DNA from: Iodobacter fluviatilis
Lineage (GTDB): Bacteria; Pseudomonadota; Gammaproteobacteria; Burkholderiales; Chitinibacteraceae
Direction: 5' to 3'
NCBI RefSeq assembly: GCF_004194535.1
Contig: NZ_CP025781.1
Location: 2,914,001-2,978,000 of the forward strand
Length of the DNA: 64,000 nt
The position numbers and the translations under genes were made by a program. The stretch's first letter is position 1, and every line of letters starts with the position of its first letter. Below the pieces are notes generated by a model. That model ran no database searches and was not told the DNA's origin. It saw nothing but the letters and a program-made list of their open reading frames with translations. Below are positions 1 to 8,410 of the stretch, in pieces.

Positions 1-265
1 ACAGTAAAACGGAGGGGCATCACCTGGCATGGCTTTGGCACAAATCGCTCGAGATACGGCGATGGCAAAGGTGATGAAGCCTTATCAAACACACGGTGTG
101 GTGTTGCTAGCAGGTAATGGTCATATTCGCCGCGATCTTGGATTACCACTTTGGCTGCCTAATACTTTATCGGTGGGCTTTGTAGAGGTAAGTTATAACG
201 GAGCATTTGATCAGGAAAACTTGATTGTGCCAGCGCAGCGGGCAGATCCTTGTTTTTCTTTATAA
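1..265 (+). CDS. C-terminal end of a ChaN-like (haem-binding uptake, Tiki superfamily) protein, partial
   Basis: Only the last part of the gene lies in the window. The readable end contains AQIARDTAMAK followed by VVLLAGNGHIRRDLGLPLWL, which matches the pattern I know from the C-terminus of ChaN-family proteins (AQ..RD..MA, then GNGH.R.D.G.P). Those proteins are envelope proteins linked to haem or iron handling. The open frame reaches back only to a TAA at 5-7. One extra G in the GGGG run at 14-17 would join the upstream frame to this one. So either the gene is frameshifted at the window edge, or translation really starts at ATG 29, which has a GGAGGGG-like stretch 11 bases upstream. The edge prevents a decision. 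Confidence 0.6.
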
Positions 266-310
266 GTTGTAATTTTTACATTTCTATTTTTCATCAAAAT
301 AAAATATAAG

Positions 311-349
311 TGCCAAGCCTTTTTTGAGAAAGAGCTTGGCATTTTTTTA
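311..349 (+). terminator. Rho-independent terminator after the ChaN-like gene
   Basis: TGCCAAGC (311-318) pairs perfectly with GCTTGGCA (334-341) around a 15-base loop, and a run of seven T follows directly. It lies 46 bases after the stop codon. Confidence 0.85.
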
Positions 350-845
350 TTCTATCGTTAATGTCGTTTACATGAATAGATAAGCGTTGCGTTATACTAC
401 TTTGCCTGGAAAGACCATTATTTATCAAATAAAATCACCATCAGAATTAGCCAAATTTAGCTTGAAAAATAGGCGAAAAAAGTAAGCAGTAATGAAGATC
501 TCAAGTTAACATTCAAGCACTATTTGTATTTTATCTATCGGCAATCTATAGCTAATATATTGTTTATTTTAATCAAAAAAATATGTAGGTTGCTAATATG
601 TATTAGAATTTAGTAATATGCTGAGCTGGCAGATAGACTGTTATTATATTTAGTACTCATAAATAATAAATACTTACAATAATTGTGTAAAAAAGGCAAG
701 TGCTCCCTTTTTTGTAAGCTTAGGTGCATAGAGCGGATTGAAATTTTGCTCTATCGTGGGAAGATTAGCGGTGCTTATGCTAAACAACTCTTGCGTACTA
801 ATATGTGATGAGCGGGTGTAGTGAAACGAATCGTTGAGGCGTGCT
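350..845. other. AT-rich intergenic and leader region before the EAL protein
   Basis: About 500 bases of strongly AT-rich DNA between the terminator at 311-349 and the TTG start at 846. No convincing gene, RNA or repeat was seen. It presumably holds the promoter and leader of the following c-di-GMP gene, but no single promoter stands out. I looked for the conserved core of a c-di-GMP riboswitch and did not find it. Confidence 0.4.
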
Positions 846-3437
846 TTGAAACTAGAAAAACTTGCGCTGCGTGGGCGCATTTCACTGCAGTTTGCAGTTA
901 CAGTTACCTTTATGGTTATGCTGGTGCTAACGCTTGGCACAATTATTACTTTGCAGATGAGCAACCAAGGACAAATGCTCAAAAATTTGAGCAATAAAGT
1001 CATTTCTGCTGAAGTTGCCACTGTGCGTAGTGATTTAGATATTTTTCTTCGTGCTCCTGCTTTAGCAAATCGAATGGCCACGGTGCTACTGGCTGAGCAA
1101 TATTCAAACGCAGACAAAGATTTATCACAGTTTGAAGCCCCATTTGTGCATATTTTATCCAAAATATTTCCCGATCAAAAACACCTAAGTTTGATTTCAT
1201 TTGGATCTATTAATGGTGAGTATATTGCGGTTGGCCGTGAAAAATTAACTAATAAATTTTCATTACTGCTTAAAGATAGTAGAACGAATGGCAGTTTAAA
1301 TTTTTATACTGGTTTAAAGTCGACTGATTCAATTTTGCACCAAGTTAATCCTTATGATCCAAGGACTAGACCTTGGTATGCACCTGTTAGCCGCAGTAAA
1401 AAACCTATGTGGACTTCAGCATATCAAGATTATGACCCCGTGCAAGGTATCACTATTTCATTTAGTAGCCCACTTTTTAATCATGATAAAAATATGGTTG
1501 GTGTAGTGGCAAGTGATATTAAATTAAGTAATTTTAATCAATATTTGAAATCTAGCCCTAATTTAGGTAGTGGTGCTATTTATATCGTTGATCATAAAAA
1601 TGAATTTATATCTCACTCCAGTGTTGAAAAGCCATTGCCACACATGACAATAAATGAGCTTTCAACGCACGATAATGCTACTTTACTCAAGGTTAAGGAT
1701 AGCTCTAATGAAATGATAAGAATGAGTGCAAAATTCCTTGAAGATAAAAAAATAAAAGATATTGAATTTAACCTCGGTAAAGAAAAAATATACGGCAGAG
1801 TTTTTAAATTGGCGGATGGTAATGGTTTGGATTGGAGAATTGTTATTCTTATTCCAGAGCGTGATCTATTAGGTGATTTAAAGAAAGATATCATGGTGAA
1901 TTTGGCCATTGTTCTTTGCATTGGATTAATTGCAGCATTGGCTGCCTGGAGGATATTAGCCAGTATTACCAAGCCTATTCTACTCGCCGCGCAAACGGCT
2001 AGGTTATTAGCGAAGCAAGAGTGGCAGCCTACTATTGCAGGTGGCCTGCAATTAAAAGAAACAACTTTACTTGCAAATGCGTTTGATGAAATGTCGAGCG
2101 CTTTAGCTTGCTCTTTTGAGCAACTTAATTATCGTATTCGTCATGACCAAGTCACTGGGTTGCTTAGCCGTGAAGGTCTTCGTGAGGAAATGTCAGAGTT
2201 AGTTAAAAAAAATCCTGCAAGAAAGTGGGGTGCACTGCTGCTTATAGGCTTAGATAATTACAGAAGCATCCATGACAGTATTGGCTACGATCAAGGTGAA
2301 GAGCTGCTTTGCGCCATTGTAAATAACCTTAAGCAATATTTGCCAGAGCCGGTGTTATTTGCACGTGTTGCAGATACCGAGTTTGTTATTTGTATGGATG
2401 TTGACGTTGATAAGCCCTGTTTAACTGAATTAATTCAAAGAATATTAGATAGCTTTACTCAATCTTTTCATTTGCAATACGATGAGGTTTTGATTAGTGC
2501 TAGTCTTGGCGTGGTTTCTGCGAATTTTAACCATCTTGATTTGATCGAAAATTTAAGAAACGCCAGCATGGCTTTAAATAAAGCTAAGGATAAAGGTGCT
2601 AGTTCATATGAAATATTTCAGATTGATATGGTTGAGCAATCTACACAAAAAATTCATTTAATTTCAGAACTTAATGCTGCTATTGAGAAAGATGAATTTA
2701 GAGTTTATTTTCAGCCCGTTGTGAGGCTAAGTGATGGTAAAGTAATTGGTGCAGAGGCTTTGGTGCGCTGGCAAAGTGGCCAGCGTGGTTTGGTTTCTCC
2801 TGGGTTGTTTATTCCATTGGCAGAGGAATCGGGTTTAATTCTACCTATTGGGCATTGGGTGCTGCGTGAATCATGTAGGCAAATTGCCGAGCGCCTAAAA
2901 AATGGTTGGGCTAGTGATTTTGATGTACATGTCAATGTATCGGTCCGGCAGTTAATTCAATCTGATTTCTATCAAGTATTAGAGGAAACATTACAAGATT
3001 TTGACTTACCACCGCATAATTTAACGTTAGAGATTACTGAATCTATTTTGATTGAAGATAGTAATGTAATTGCTAAGCTGATTGGCCGAATCAGAAGCTT
3101 AGGGGTGGAAATTGCTATTGATGACTTTGGCACCGGTTATTCGTCTATGTCTTATTTGCATCAATTTGCTTTTGATTGCTTGAAAATCGATCAATCTTTT
3201 GTGAGCCGCTTTTTAGATAATCATAAAAGCGAGGCCATTGTCTCGGCGATTATTCGCCTAGCAGGTGGTTTTGATGTGCCGCTGGTGGCGGAAGGGGTAG
3301 AAACGGCAGAGCAGGCCCAAAGGCTACTGGAGCTGGGCTGCCAGCGCGCTCAGGGCTATTACTTTGGCCGCCCAATACCATTAGAAGATTGGCCTGCGGT
3401 ATGGTGTGGCTCGGGTAAATCCGAGCCACTTTCCTAA
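846..3437 (+). CDS. Membrane-bound Cache-HAMP-GGDEF-EAL protein, predicted c-di-GMP phosphodiesterase
   Basis: Multidomain signalling protein of about 863 residues (numbers below count from the TTG at 834). A transmembrane segment at about 16-40 is followed by a periplasmic Cache sensor with the typical YDPRTRPWY at 174-182. A second membrane segment lies near 355-375, then a HAMP-like linker, a GGDEF domain and an EAL domain. The GGDEF signature is degenerate (RVADTEF at 511-517), so diguanylate cyclase activity is unlikely. The EAL domain looks complete, with EAL at 641-643, LEITESIL, DDFGTGYSS near 763, KIDQSFV and AEGVET. The net role is therefore probably hydrolysis of c-di-GMP in response to a small periplasmic ligand. 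The start is non-ATG: TTG 846 has GAGG six bases upstream (836-839); TTG 834 is possible but has no evident RBS. The gene stands alone and converges on the GNAT gene. Confidence 0.9.
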   Translation: MKLEKLALRGRISLQFAVTVTFMVMLVLTLGTIITLQMSNQGQMLKNLSNKVISAEVATVRSDLDIFLRAPALANRMATVLLAEQYSNADKDLSQFEAPFVHILSKIFPDQKHLSLISFGSINGEYIAVGREKLTNKFSLLLKDSRTNGSLNFYTGLKSTDSILHQVNPYDPRTRPWYAPVSRSKKPMWTSAYQDYDPVQGITISFSSPLFNHDKNMVGVVASDIKLSNFNQYLKSSPNLGSGAIYIVDHKNEFISHSSVEKPLPHMTINELSTHDNATLLKVKDSSNEMIRMSAKFLEDKKIKDIEFNLGKEKIYGRVFKLADGNGLDWRIVILIPERDLLGDLKKDIMVNLAIVLCIGLIAALAAWRILASITKPILLAAQTARLLAKQEWQPTIAGGLQLKETTLLANAFDEMSSALACSFEQLNYRIRHDQVTGLLSREGLREEMSELVKKNPARKWGALLLIGLDNYRSIHDSIGYDQGEELLCAIVNNLKQYLPEPVLFARVADTEFVICMDVDVDKPCLTELIQRILDSFTQSFHLQYDEVLISASLGVVSANFNHLDLIENLRNASMALNKAKDKGASSYEIFQIDMVEQSTQKIHLISELNAAIEKDEFRVYFQPVVRLSDGKVIGAEALVRWQSGQRGLVSPGLFIPLAEESGLILPIGHWVLRESCRQIAERLKNGWASDFDVHVNVSVRQLIQSDFYQVLEETLQDFDLPPHNLTLEITESILIEDSNVIAKLIGRIRSLGVEIAIDDFGTGYSSMSYLHQFAFDCLKIDQSFVSRFLDNHKSEAIVSAIIRLAGGFDVPLVAEGVETAEQAQRLLELGCQRAQGYYFGRPIPLEDWPAVWCGSGKSEPLS
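3406..3433 (+). terminator. Hairpin inside the 3' end of the EAL gene
   Basis: GTGGCTCGG (3406-3414) and CCGAGCCAC (3421-3429) form a perfect 9-bp stem with a 6-base loop, followed by TTTCC. It lies within the last codons of the EAL gene and only a few bases from the stop of the convergent GNAT gene. The T tract is short, so it may act as a weak terminator or an anti-collision hairpin. Confidence 0.5.
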
Positions 3438-3946
3438 GCGCTGCGGAATATGGCGTCTTCGTCGGCATCGGGCTTGAGTACGAGCAATTCAGTCGCGGAT
3501 GCTTGCACAAAGCCCAATTTGTCGAGCAGCTTTTTAGAGCGCACATTGCACCGTTTTAAAATCGCAAAATATTGCTTGATACCATAGTGCTGAGCTAATT
3601 CTTGTAATACGGCACTGACCGCTTCTTGTGCAATGCCTTTACCCCAGTGCTTGCTGGATAATTCATAAGCAAGTAGAGCGTGTTGATCGCTGATAGTCGC
3701 CTGCACATAGCCCGCTAATTGCTGGGAGGCTGCTAGCCTAATCACCCAATTTAGCCATTGCTCCGAGCCATCAGGGGAAGCTCTCGCTTCTAATTTACTA
3801 AAGCGGGCGTGCAAACCATCGATAGACGCCAGTGGCGCATTTGCAAATTCATAAATGGCTGAATCACTCAAAACGACAAACATCGCCTCTGCATGGTCGG
3901 CCGTTTGCGGCTCTAATATTAATGCCGCCGTATTGAGTGTTCTCAT
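3434..3946 (-). CDS. GNAT family N-acetyltransferase (RimJ/RimL type)
   Basis: A 170-residue protein with the RimJ/RimL arrangement. The central ELSSKHWGKGIAQEAVSAVL contains the acetyl-CoA-binding pattern (Q/R-x-x-G-x-G/A; here HWGKGIAQEA), and the C-terminal RSKKLLDKLGF matches the usual N..S..L..k.GF end of the fold. Members transfer acetyl groups from acetyl-CoA to protein N-termini, amino acids or small amines; the substrate here cannot be read from sequence. Its stop codon overlaps that of the convergent EAL gene. A second GNAT of the same type lies 150 bp upstream but is damaged, so this is probably the functional one of the two. Confidence 0.85.
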   Translation of the reverse strand: MRTLNTAALILEPQTADHAEAMFVVLSDSAIYEFANAPLASIDGLHARFSKLEARASPDGSEQWLNWVIRLAASQQLAGYVQATISDQHALLAYELSSKHWGKGIAQEAVSAVLQELAQHYGIKQYFAILKRCNVRSKKLLDKLGFVQASATELLVLKPDADEDAIFRSA

Positions 3947-3981
3947 GCTTAGCCCTTGGTTTATTTTTAGCCATGAAACAT

Positions 3982-4055
3982 CGTCATTCCCGCTTGTCTT
4001 TGGCGGGAATCCAGCTGTGCGGCTGGATCCCCGATAAAAACGCTCGGGGATGACG
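3982..4055. repeat. 74-bp palindromic intergenic repeat, copy 1
   Basis: Built of two hairpins, CGTCATTCCCGC..GCGGGAATCCAG and CTGGATCCCCGA..TCGGGGATGACG, so the whole unit is itself an imperfect palindrome beginning and ending with CGTCAT/ATGACG. Six more units of the same 74-bp length occur at 55159, 56354, 59858, 60049, 60238 and 60427. It sits between two genes on the same strand and would fold strongly in a transcript. Confidence 0.85.
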
Positions 4056-4098
4056 GTTGTGTGTTGATCATGTTAGGGGTGTATTTTGAGCTCTATCC

Positions 4099-4600
4099 TT
4101 ACCAGTCCCTTTTGAGCAGCGCATATTGCAATAAATCATGATGCTGCCCGTGCCAAACCCCCGCTTCCCTAAAGCAGCCTTCTTGCACAAAACCAAGCGA
4201 CTCTAGAGATTTAATCGACGCGGTATTTTGCGGATGCACCTGAGCCTGAATGCGATTGAGCGCCATATGCTCAAAGCCCCAAGCCAAGATCGCCAGCAAA
4301 GCTTCGCGCATCAGGCCTTGGCCCCAGTGGCCTTGCGCCAGCTCGTAGCCGATATGGCAGTGCTTACCATTTCTATCCCATTTAAATAGTCCGCAACTGC
4401 CAACAATTTGCCCCTGATATTCAATGCCCCAGCGCGTACCAGGATTGGGCATGGTGCGCCAGTTTGCAAAAACTTCAATCAACTGACTTGCTGCAGCAAG
4501 ATCCGCCATGGCATCGCAGCCAAACCAGCGCATGGCTTTTGCAGATCGCTGGCGCGTCATCATTCACCAATTCACGCAGGCTTAGGCGCAGGGTTTGAAT
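4099..4600 (-). pseudogene. Damaged GNAT acetyltransferase (RimJ/RimL type)
   Basis: The open part (ATG 4563 to 4099, 154 residues) carries the GNAT core with GYELAQGHWGQGLMREAL and ends TASIKSLESLGFVQEG, but it lacks the usual N-terminal strand. That strand is visible just upstream in another frame: from about 4597 one reads QTLRLSLRELVNDDAPAIC, the typical R.LRL.DA start of the family, and the main frame then resumes at AKAMRWFGCD. Compared with family members about seven residues are missing at the junction near 4530, pointing to a small frameshifting deletion. The upstream frame also has no ATG, GTG or TTG (ATT at 4600 is where Met would be expected) and no RBS. Two separate lesions suggest a pseudogene; translation of a shortened protein from 4563 is the alternative. 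Confidence 0.7.
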
Positions 4601-4625
4601 AAGGGGAAATGAGGATTAGATAAGA

Positions 4626-4880
4626 TCAGGCAATCAGTAATCCCGCCGCATTTAGCCTTTGCGCAATCGAATCCAAATCCCCTTCGTATTCCCAATACAT
4701 CATTCGGCCATGCGATGAGCTGACCAGCAGATATTTTTCGGTAACAGATTGAATGCGCTCAATCGCGATTAATTTTTCTAAGAAAGGCTCGTCATGGAAT
4801 TCTTCGACGATTTCCTGATTTTTTGCCGTATAGCCATGCACCAGCATGGCGGTGCGAACGCGCAGGGCGATGTATTTCAT
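4626..4880 (-). CDS. Small conserved-looking protein of unknown function (84 aa)
   Basis: An 84-residue soluble protein with no signal peptide or membrane segment. It is acidic and has mixed helix/strand composition (VTEKYLLVSSSHGRMMYWEYEGDLDSIAQRLNAAG). I do not recognise the family. Reasons to call it real are codon use like the neighbours, good length for its region, a GGAAACC-like RBS just before ATG 4880, and no better gene on either strand. It lies between the damaged GNAT gene and the RND pump, all on the minus strand, with nothing that ties it functionally to either. Confidence 0.55.
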   Translation of the reverse strand: MKYIALRVRTAMLVHGYTAKNQEIVEEFHDEPFLEKLIAIERIQSVTEKYLLVSSSHGRMMYWEYEGDLDSIAQRLNAAGLLIA

Positions 4881-4976
4881 GGGGTTTCCTTAGTGATTAT
4901 AATTTTCTATGATTCGCAATCATGCATGCTGGATCAGCGGTTTTATCGCTTAACCCGATATGGATGACTGGTTTAT

Positions 4977-7900
4977 TCAGTTTTCTGCTGGTTTCGCTCC
5001 TGCCTTAGGCTTTTTGAGCCTTTTCAGCCACTCTACAAAATCATCCACAAAGGTAAACACCACCGGCACCACCAAAAGGCTAAGCAGGGTGGAGGTGATG
5101 AGGCCGCCGATCACGGCAATCGCCATGGGGGATCTAAAGCTTGGGTCTACGCCAATACCCAGTGCAATGGGGAACATCCCCGCGCCCATGGCGATGGTAG
5201 TCATAACAATGGGGCGAGCGCGTTTTAAGCCTGCATCCATGAGTGCATCAAAACGGCTCATTCCCTCTCGGCGGGCGACGATGGCGTATTCCACGAGCAA
5301 GATGGAGTTTTTAGTGGCAATCCCCATCAGCATAATTAGCCCAATTAGCGTTGGCATCGAAAACGAGCTTTGCGCAATCAGTAGCGCCAAAAAGGCCCCG
5401 CCGATAGATAAAGGCAGCGCGGCTAAAATAGTGATTGGCTGCATAAAGTCTTTAAACAGCAACACCAGCACCATATAAATACACAGTACGCCAGTCAGCA
5501 TGGCTATACCAAAGCTGGCAAACAGTTTTTTCATCTCTTCTGCATCGCCAAAAGCGGCGCGCTCTACTCCCGCTGGTAATTGCTTTAAGCTGGGGAGTTG
5601 ATCGACTTCATTGCTTAAGTCTCCCAGTGATCTGCCATTCAGCTCAATATCAAAGATCACATTGCGGGCTCTATCGTAGCGATCAATCTGGCTAGGGCCG
5701 GATGAAAGCGCGAGCTCGGCGACTTGCCCAAGGGTGACGTCACCGCTTTTGGCGGGCACTTTCAGCCGTTTAAGTTGTTCTAAATCTTGGCGGGTGCTAT
5801 CTGGCAGGCGCACCATGATGGGGATTTGCCGCTCGGGTAAATTTAGCTTAGCCACCGAGGTATCAAAATCGCCCACGGTGGCCACTCTAATGGTGTCTGA
5901 AATGCTGGCGATGCTCACACCTAAATCAGCAGCTCTGGCTAGATCTGGGCGGATGCTTACTTCGGGGCGTACTAAGCTGGCACTGGAAGTGACCGCCCCT
6001 ACGCCTTGCAGGGTGCGCATATCGCGTTCTACATTTTGGGCGGCCGCCACTAAGATCGCTGGGTCGTCCCCTCGTAAAATCAGCTGGAATTTCTCACCCG
6101 ATCCACCCAAGCCTACAGCAATACGTACACCTGGAATATCCTGCAATAGCGCGCGCAAACGGGATTCAATATGAGTTTTTTTATCCCTTGTGGTGCGCTC
6201 AGTCAGGGTTAAGGTGAGATTGGCTTTATTGACTTCGGTGATGCCACCTGCTGCAAACGGATCGCTCCCCGCGCCACCGCCGCCAATAGCGGTATAGATA
6301 CGGATGATGGATTTTTCACTGCTGAGTATCTTGCGCGCGCGTTCTGCCACGGCTTCGGTTTCATCTAAGGTGGTGCCAGGTGGTAGCTCAATTTTAACTA
6401 AGGTTTGCGATCGATCATCGGGCGGAATAAACCCCGTTGGCAGGAGTGGCACCAGCATGAGCGAGCCAATAAAAAACAGTAAAGAGAAGAGGGCGGTGAG
6501 TTTGCGGTGCTGCAGGCACCAGCTGGCCATTTTTAAATAGGCCTGCATAATGCGGCCTTCTTTATGGGCATGGCTAATGGGCTTTAAAATATACGCCGCC
6601 ATCATGGGCGTGAGTAAGCGCGCCACAATCAAGGAAGCCATCACCGCTAGCGCGGCTGTCCAGCCAAATTGCTTAAAGAATTTACCTGGAATCCCAGCCA
6701 TAAATGCCGTTGGTAAAAACACTGCGATTAAGGCAAAGGTGGTGGCAACCACAGCAAGACCAATCTCGTCGGCGGCCTCCATCGAGGCTTGATACGGCGT
6801 TTTGCCCATGCGCAAGTGGCGGACGATATTTTCGATTTCTACAATCGCATCATCCACTAAAATCCCCACCACCAGCGCTAGGGATAATAGGGTGACGGTA
6901 TTTAGGCTAAAGCCCAAGTAAGCCATGCCAATAAATGCAGGCAAGATAGATAACGGCAGCGCTGCGGCGGATACCAGCGTGGCGCGCCAGTCACGCAAAA
7001 ACCACCACACCACCAAGACTGCCAATAAGGCTCCTTCCCAAAGTAGTGTCATCGATCCATCGAAGGATTCCTGTACTGGCTCGGCCATATTGTAAGCTTC
7101 GGTAATAACAAGGCCTGCGTTAGCTTGTTTGATTTTTTCCAGCGCGGCATGGATACCTGCTGCTACTTCAATCTCACTGGCGCCGCGTGAGCGGCTAATT
7201 TCAAAGCCTACAACCTGCTTGCCATCAAGCAGGGCAATCGAGCGACGCTCGGCGGTGGTGTCAGTAATGCTGGCTACTTGGTCTAGGCGAATGCTGCGGC
7301 CATCATTTAACGGCAGAATCATTTGCCCTAATTCTGCCGCACTTTGCACCGTGGCTATGGTGCGAATCGCTTGCTCGCTTCCGATTAAATCGCTGCGCCC
7401 GCCTGATGCATCGCGCTGAGTTTGGGCCAGGCTTCTGGATACATCGGCGGCAGAAATGCCTAAGGCGGCAAGGCGGGCTGGATCAAGTTCGACGCGCACT
7501 TCGCGGTTAATCCCACCTACGCGGCCAAATTTGCCTACGCCAGAAACGGCGCGAATTTCCTTGCTGATTTTGTTATCGACTAGCCAAGAAAGCTGCTCTT
7601 CCCCCAAGGTATTAGATGCCACGGTAAACACTAAAAACGGTACGCCAGAGAATTCTACTTTGCCAATAATCGGGTCTTTTAAATCGCTGGGTAATTCGCC
7701 ACGCACACCGTTGACTGCGTTTCTAACGTCATCAACCGCTTCATTAACGGGTTTTTCTAGGGCAAATTCCACGGTCAGCAGTACGCTGCCATCCTGAATC
7801 TTGCTATAAACGTGCTTTACCCCTTGCAAGGCAGAGACCGAGTTTTCTAGTTTCCTAGCCACTTCGGTTTCTAGCTGCGCTGGTGCCGCCCCTGGCTGAA

Positions 7901-8048
7901 TTGCCGTTACCGTCACCAGCGGCAATTCAATATCAGGAAAGTCTTGCACCTTCATGCTTTGAAAAGACAGCACGCCAGCTAAAGACAGTAAGACAAATAA
8001 CATAATGGCCGGAATAGGGTTTCTGATCGACCAAGCAGAAAAATTCAT
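4977..8048 (-). CDS. RND efflux pump inner-membrane transporter (HAE1/AcrB-like)
   Basis: A full-length 1023-residue RND permease. It has the expected N-terminal membrane helix (IRNPIPAIMLFVLLSLAGVLSF), two large periplasmic loops, and two sets of transmembrane helices. The proton-relay acidic pair appears in ILVDDAIVEIENI around residue 400. The C-terminal half shows GIATKNSILLVEYA and the typical PIVMTTIAMGAGMFPIALG. Pumps of this class take up drugs, dyes or solvents from the inner membrane and periplasm in exchange for protons and work as a trimer. It is the third gene of the operon after the outer-membrane factor and adaptor, but a 360-bp repeat-filled gap separates it from the adaptor. 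The substrate is not predictable, and no regulator is adjacent. Confidence 0.95.
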   Translation of the reverse strand: MNFSAWSIRNPIPAIMLFVLLSLAGVLSFQSMKVQDFPDIELPLVTVTAIQPGAAPAQLETEVARKLENSVSALQGVKHVYSKIQDGSVLLTVEFALEKPVNEAVDDVRNAVNGVRGELPSDLKDPIIGKVEFSGVPFLVFTVASNTLGEEQLSWLVDNKISKEIRAVSGVGKFGRVGGINREVRVELDPARLAALGISAADVSRSLAQTQRDASGGRSDLIGSEQAIRTIATVQSAAELGQMILPLNDGRSIRLDQVASITDTTAERRSIALLDGKQVVGFEISRSRGASEIEVAAGIHAALEKIKQANAGLVITEAYNMAEPVQESFDGSMTLLWEGALLAVLVVWWFLRDWRATLVSAAALPLSILPAFIGMAYLGFSLNTVTLLSLALVVGILVDDAIVEIENIVRHLRMGKTPYQASMEAADEIGLAVVATTFALIAVFLPTAFMAGIPGKFFKQFGWTAALAVMASLIVARLLTPMMAAYILKPISHAHKEGRIMQAYLKMASWCLQHRKLTALFSLLFFIGSLMLVPLLPTGFIPPDDRSQTLVKIELPPGTTLDETEAVAERARKILSSEKSIIRIYTAIGGGGAGSDPFAAGGITEVNKANLTLTLTERTTRDKKTHIESRLRALLQDIPGVRIAVGLGGSGEKFQLILRGDDPAILVAAAQNVERDMRTLQGVGAVTSSASLVRPEVSIRPDLARAADLGVSIASISDTIRVATVGDFDTSVAKLNLPERQIPIMVRLPDSTRQDLEQLKRLKVPAKSGDVTLGQVAELALSSGPSQIDRYDRARNVIFDIELNGRSLGDLSNEVDQLPSLKQLPAGVERAAFGDAEEMKKLFASFGIAMLTGVLCIYMVLVLLFKDFMQPITILAALPLSIGGAFLALLIAQSSFSMPTLIGLIMLMGIATKNSILLVEYAIVARREGMSRFDALMDAGLKRARPIVMTTIAMGAGMFPIALGIGVDPSFRSPMAIAVIGGLITSTLLSLLVVPVVFTFVDDFVEWLKRLKKPKAGAKPAEN

Positions 8049-8108
8049 TACTTATCCTTAAGGACGTGGCTTAGGGGGAGGCGTACACCCATGTACGGTT
8101 AAAAAAAC

Positions 8109-8410
8109 AATGCTTTTTAAGTGCCTTCGGCACATTGATTTTGCTGCGGGCGTCTCGCTGGACCTTCCTTTCTTGTGTGGCCAAGAAACGAAGCCAAGCC
8201 ACAAGCTCAAAGCACGAAAGCTCCTGCGCTGCGGACAATCGAGTCAGCGGCGGGCGCTATTGGCTAAATCCTCGCTCTCAAGCGATCTACCCGCTCCGCT
8301 TATTCGGTTCTAAATTGCTGGGTTTTAAAATACTTAAATCTTACAAAACAACTTAATTCAAGCTTTTTTACGTGTTCCCTTGATCTCTGTGTTTCAAAGT
8401 TTGGGTCTTA
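8109..8410. repeat. Composite intergenic repeat R1 (GTGCCTTCGGCAC family)
   Basis: The gap between the efflux adaptor and transporter genes contains no gene. GTGCCTTCGGCAC at 8121-8133 starts the family sequence, followed by the shared CCTTTCTTG..CCAAGAAACGAAGCCA block and a GCGGACAATCGAGTC block. The tail at about 8310-8367 (TTTTAAAATACTTAAA, AACTTAATTCAAGC) also occurs, inverted, in copy R3. The region ends at 8385-8410 in half of another repeat (CTCTGTGTTTCAAAGTTTGGGT). The operon must be transcribed through it. Confidence 0.75.

Noticed and set aside
674-1200. Minus-strand ORFs opposite the start of the EAL gene
   Set aside because: No RBS or domain; the plus-strand frame has clear Cache and membrane segments in the same DNA.
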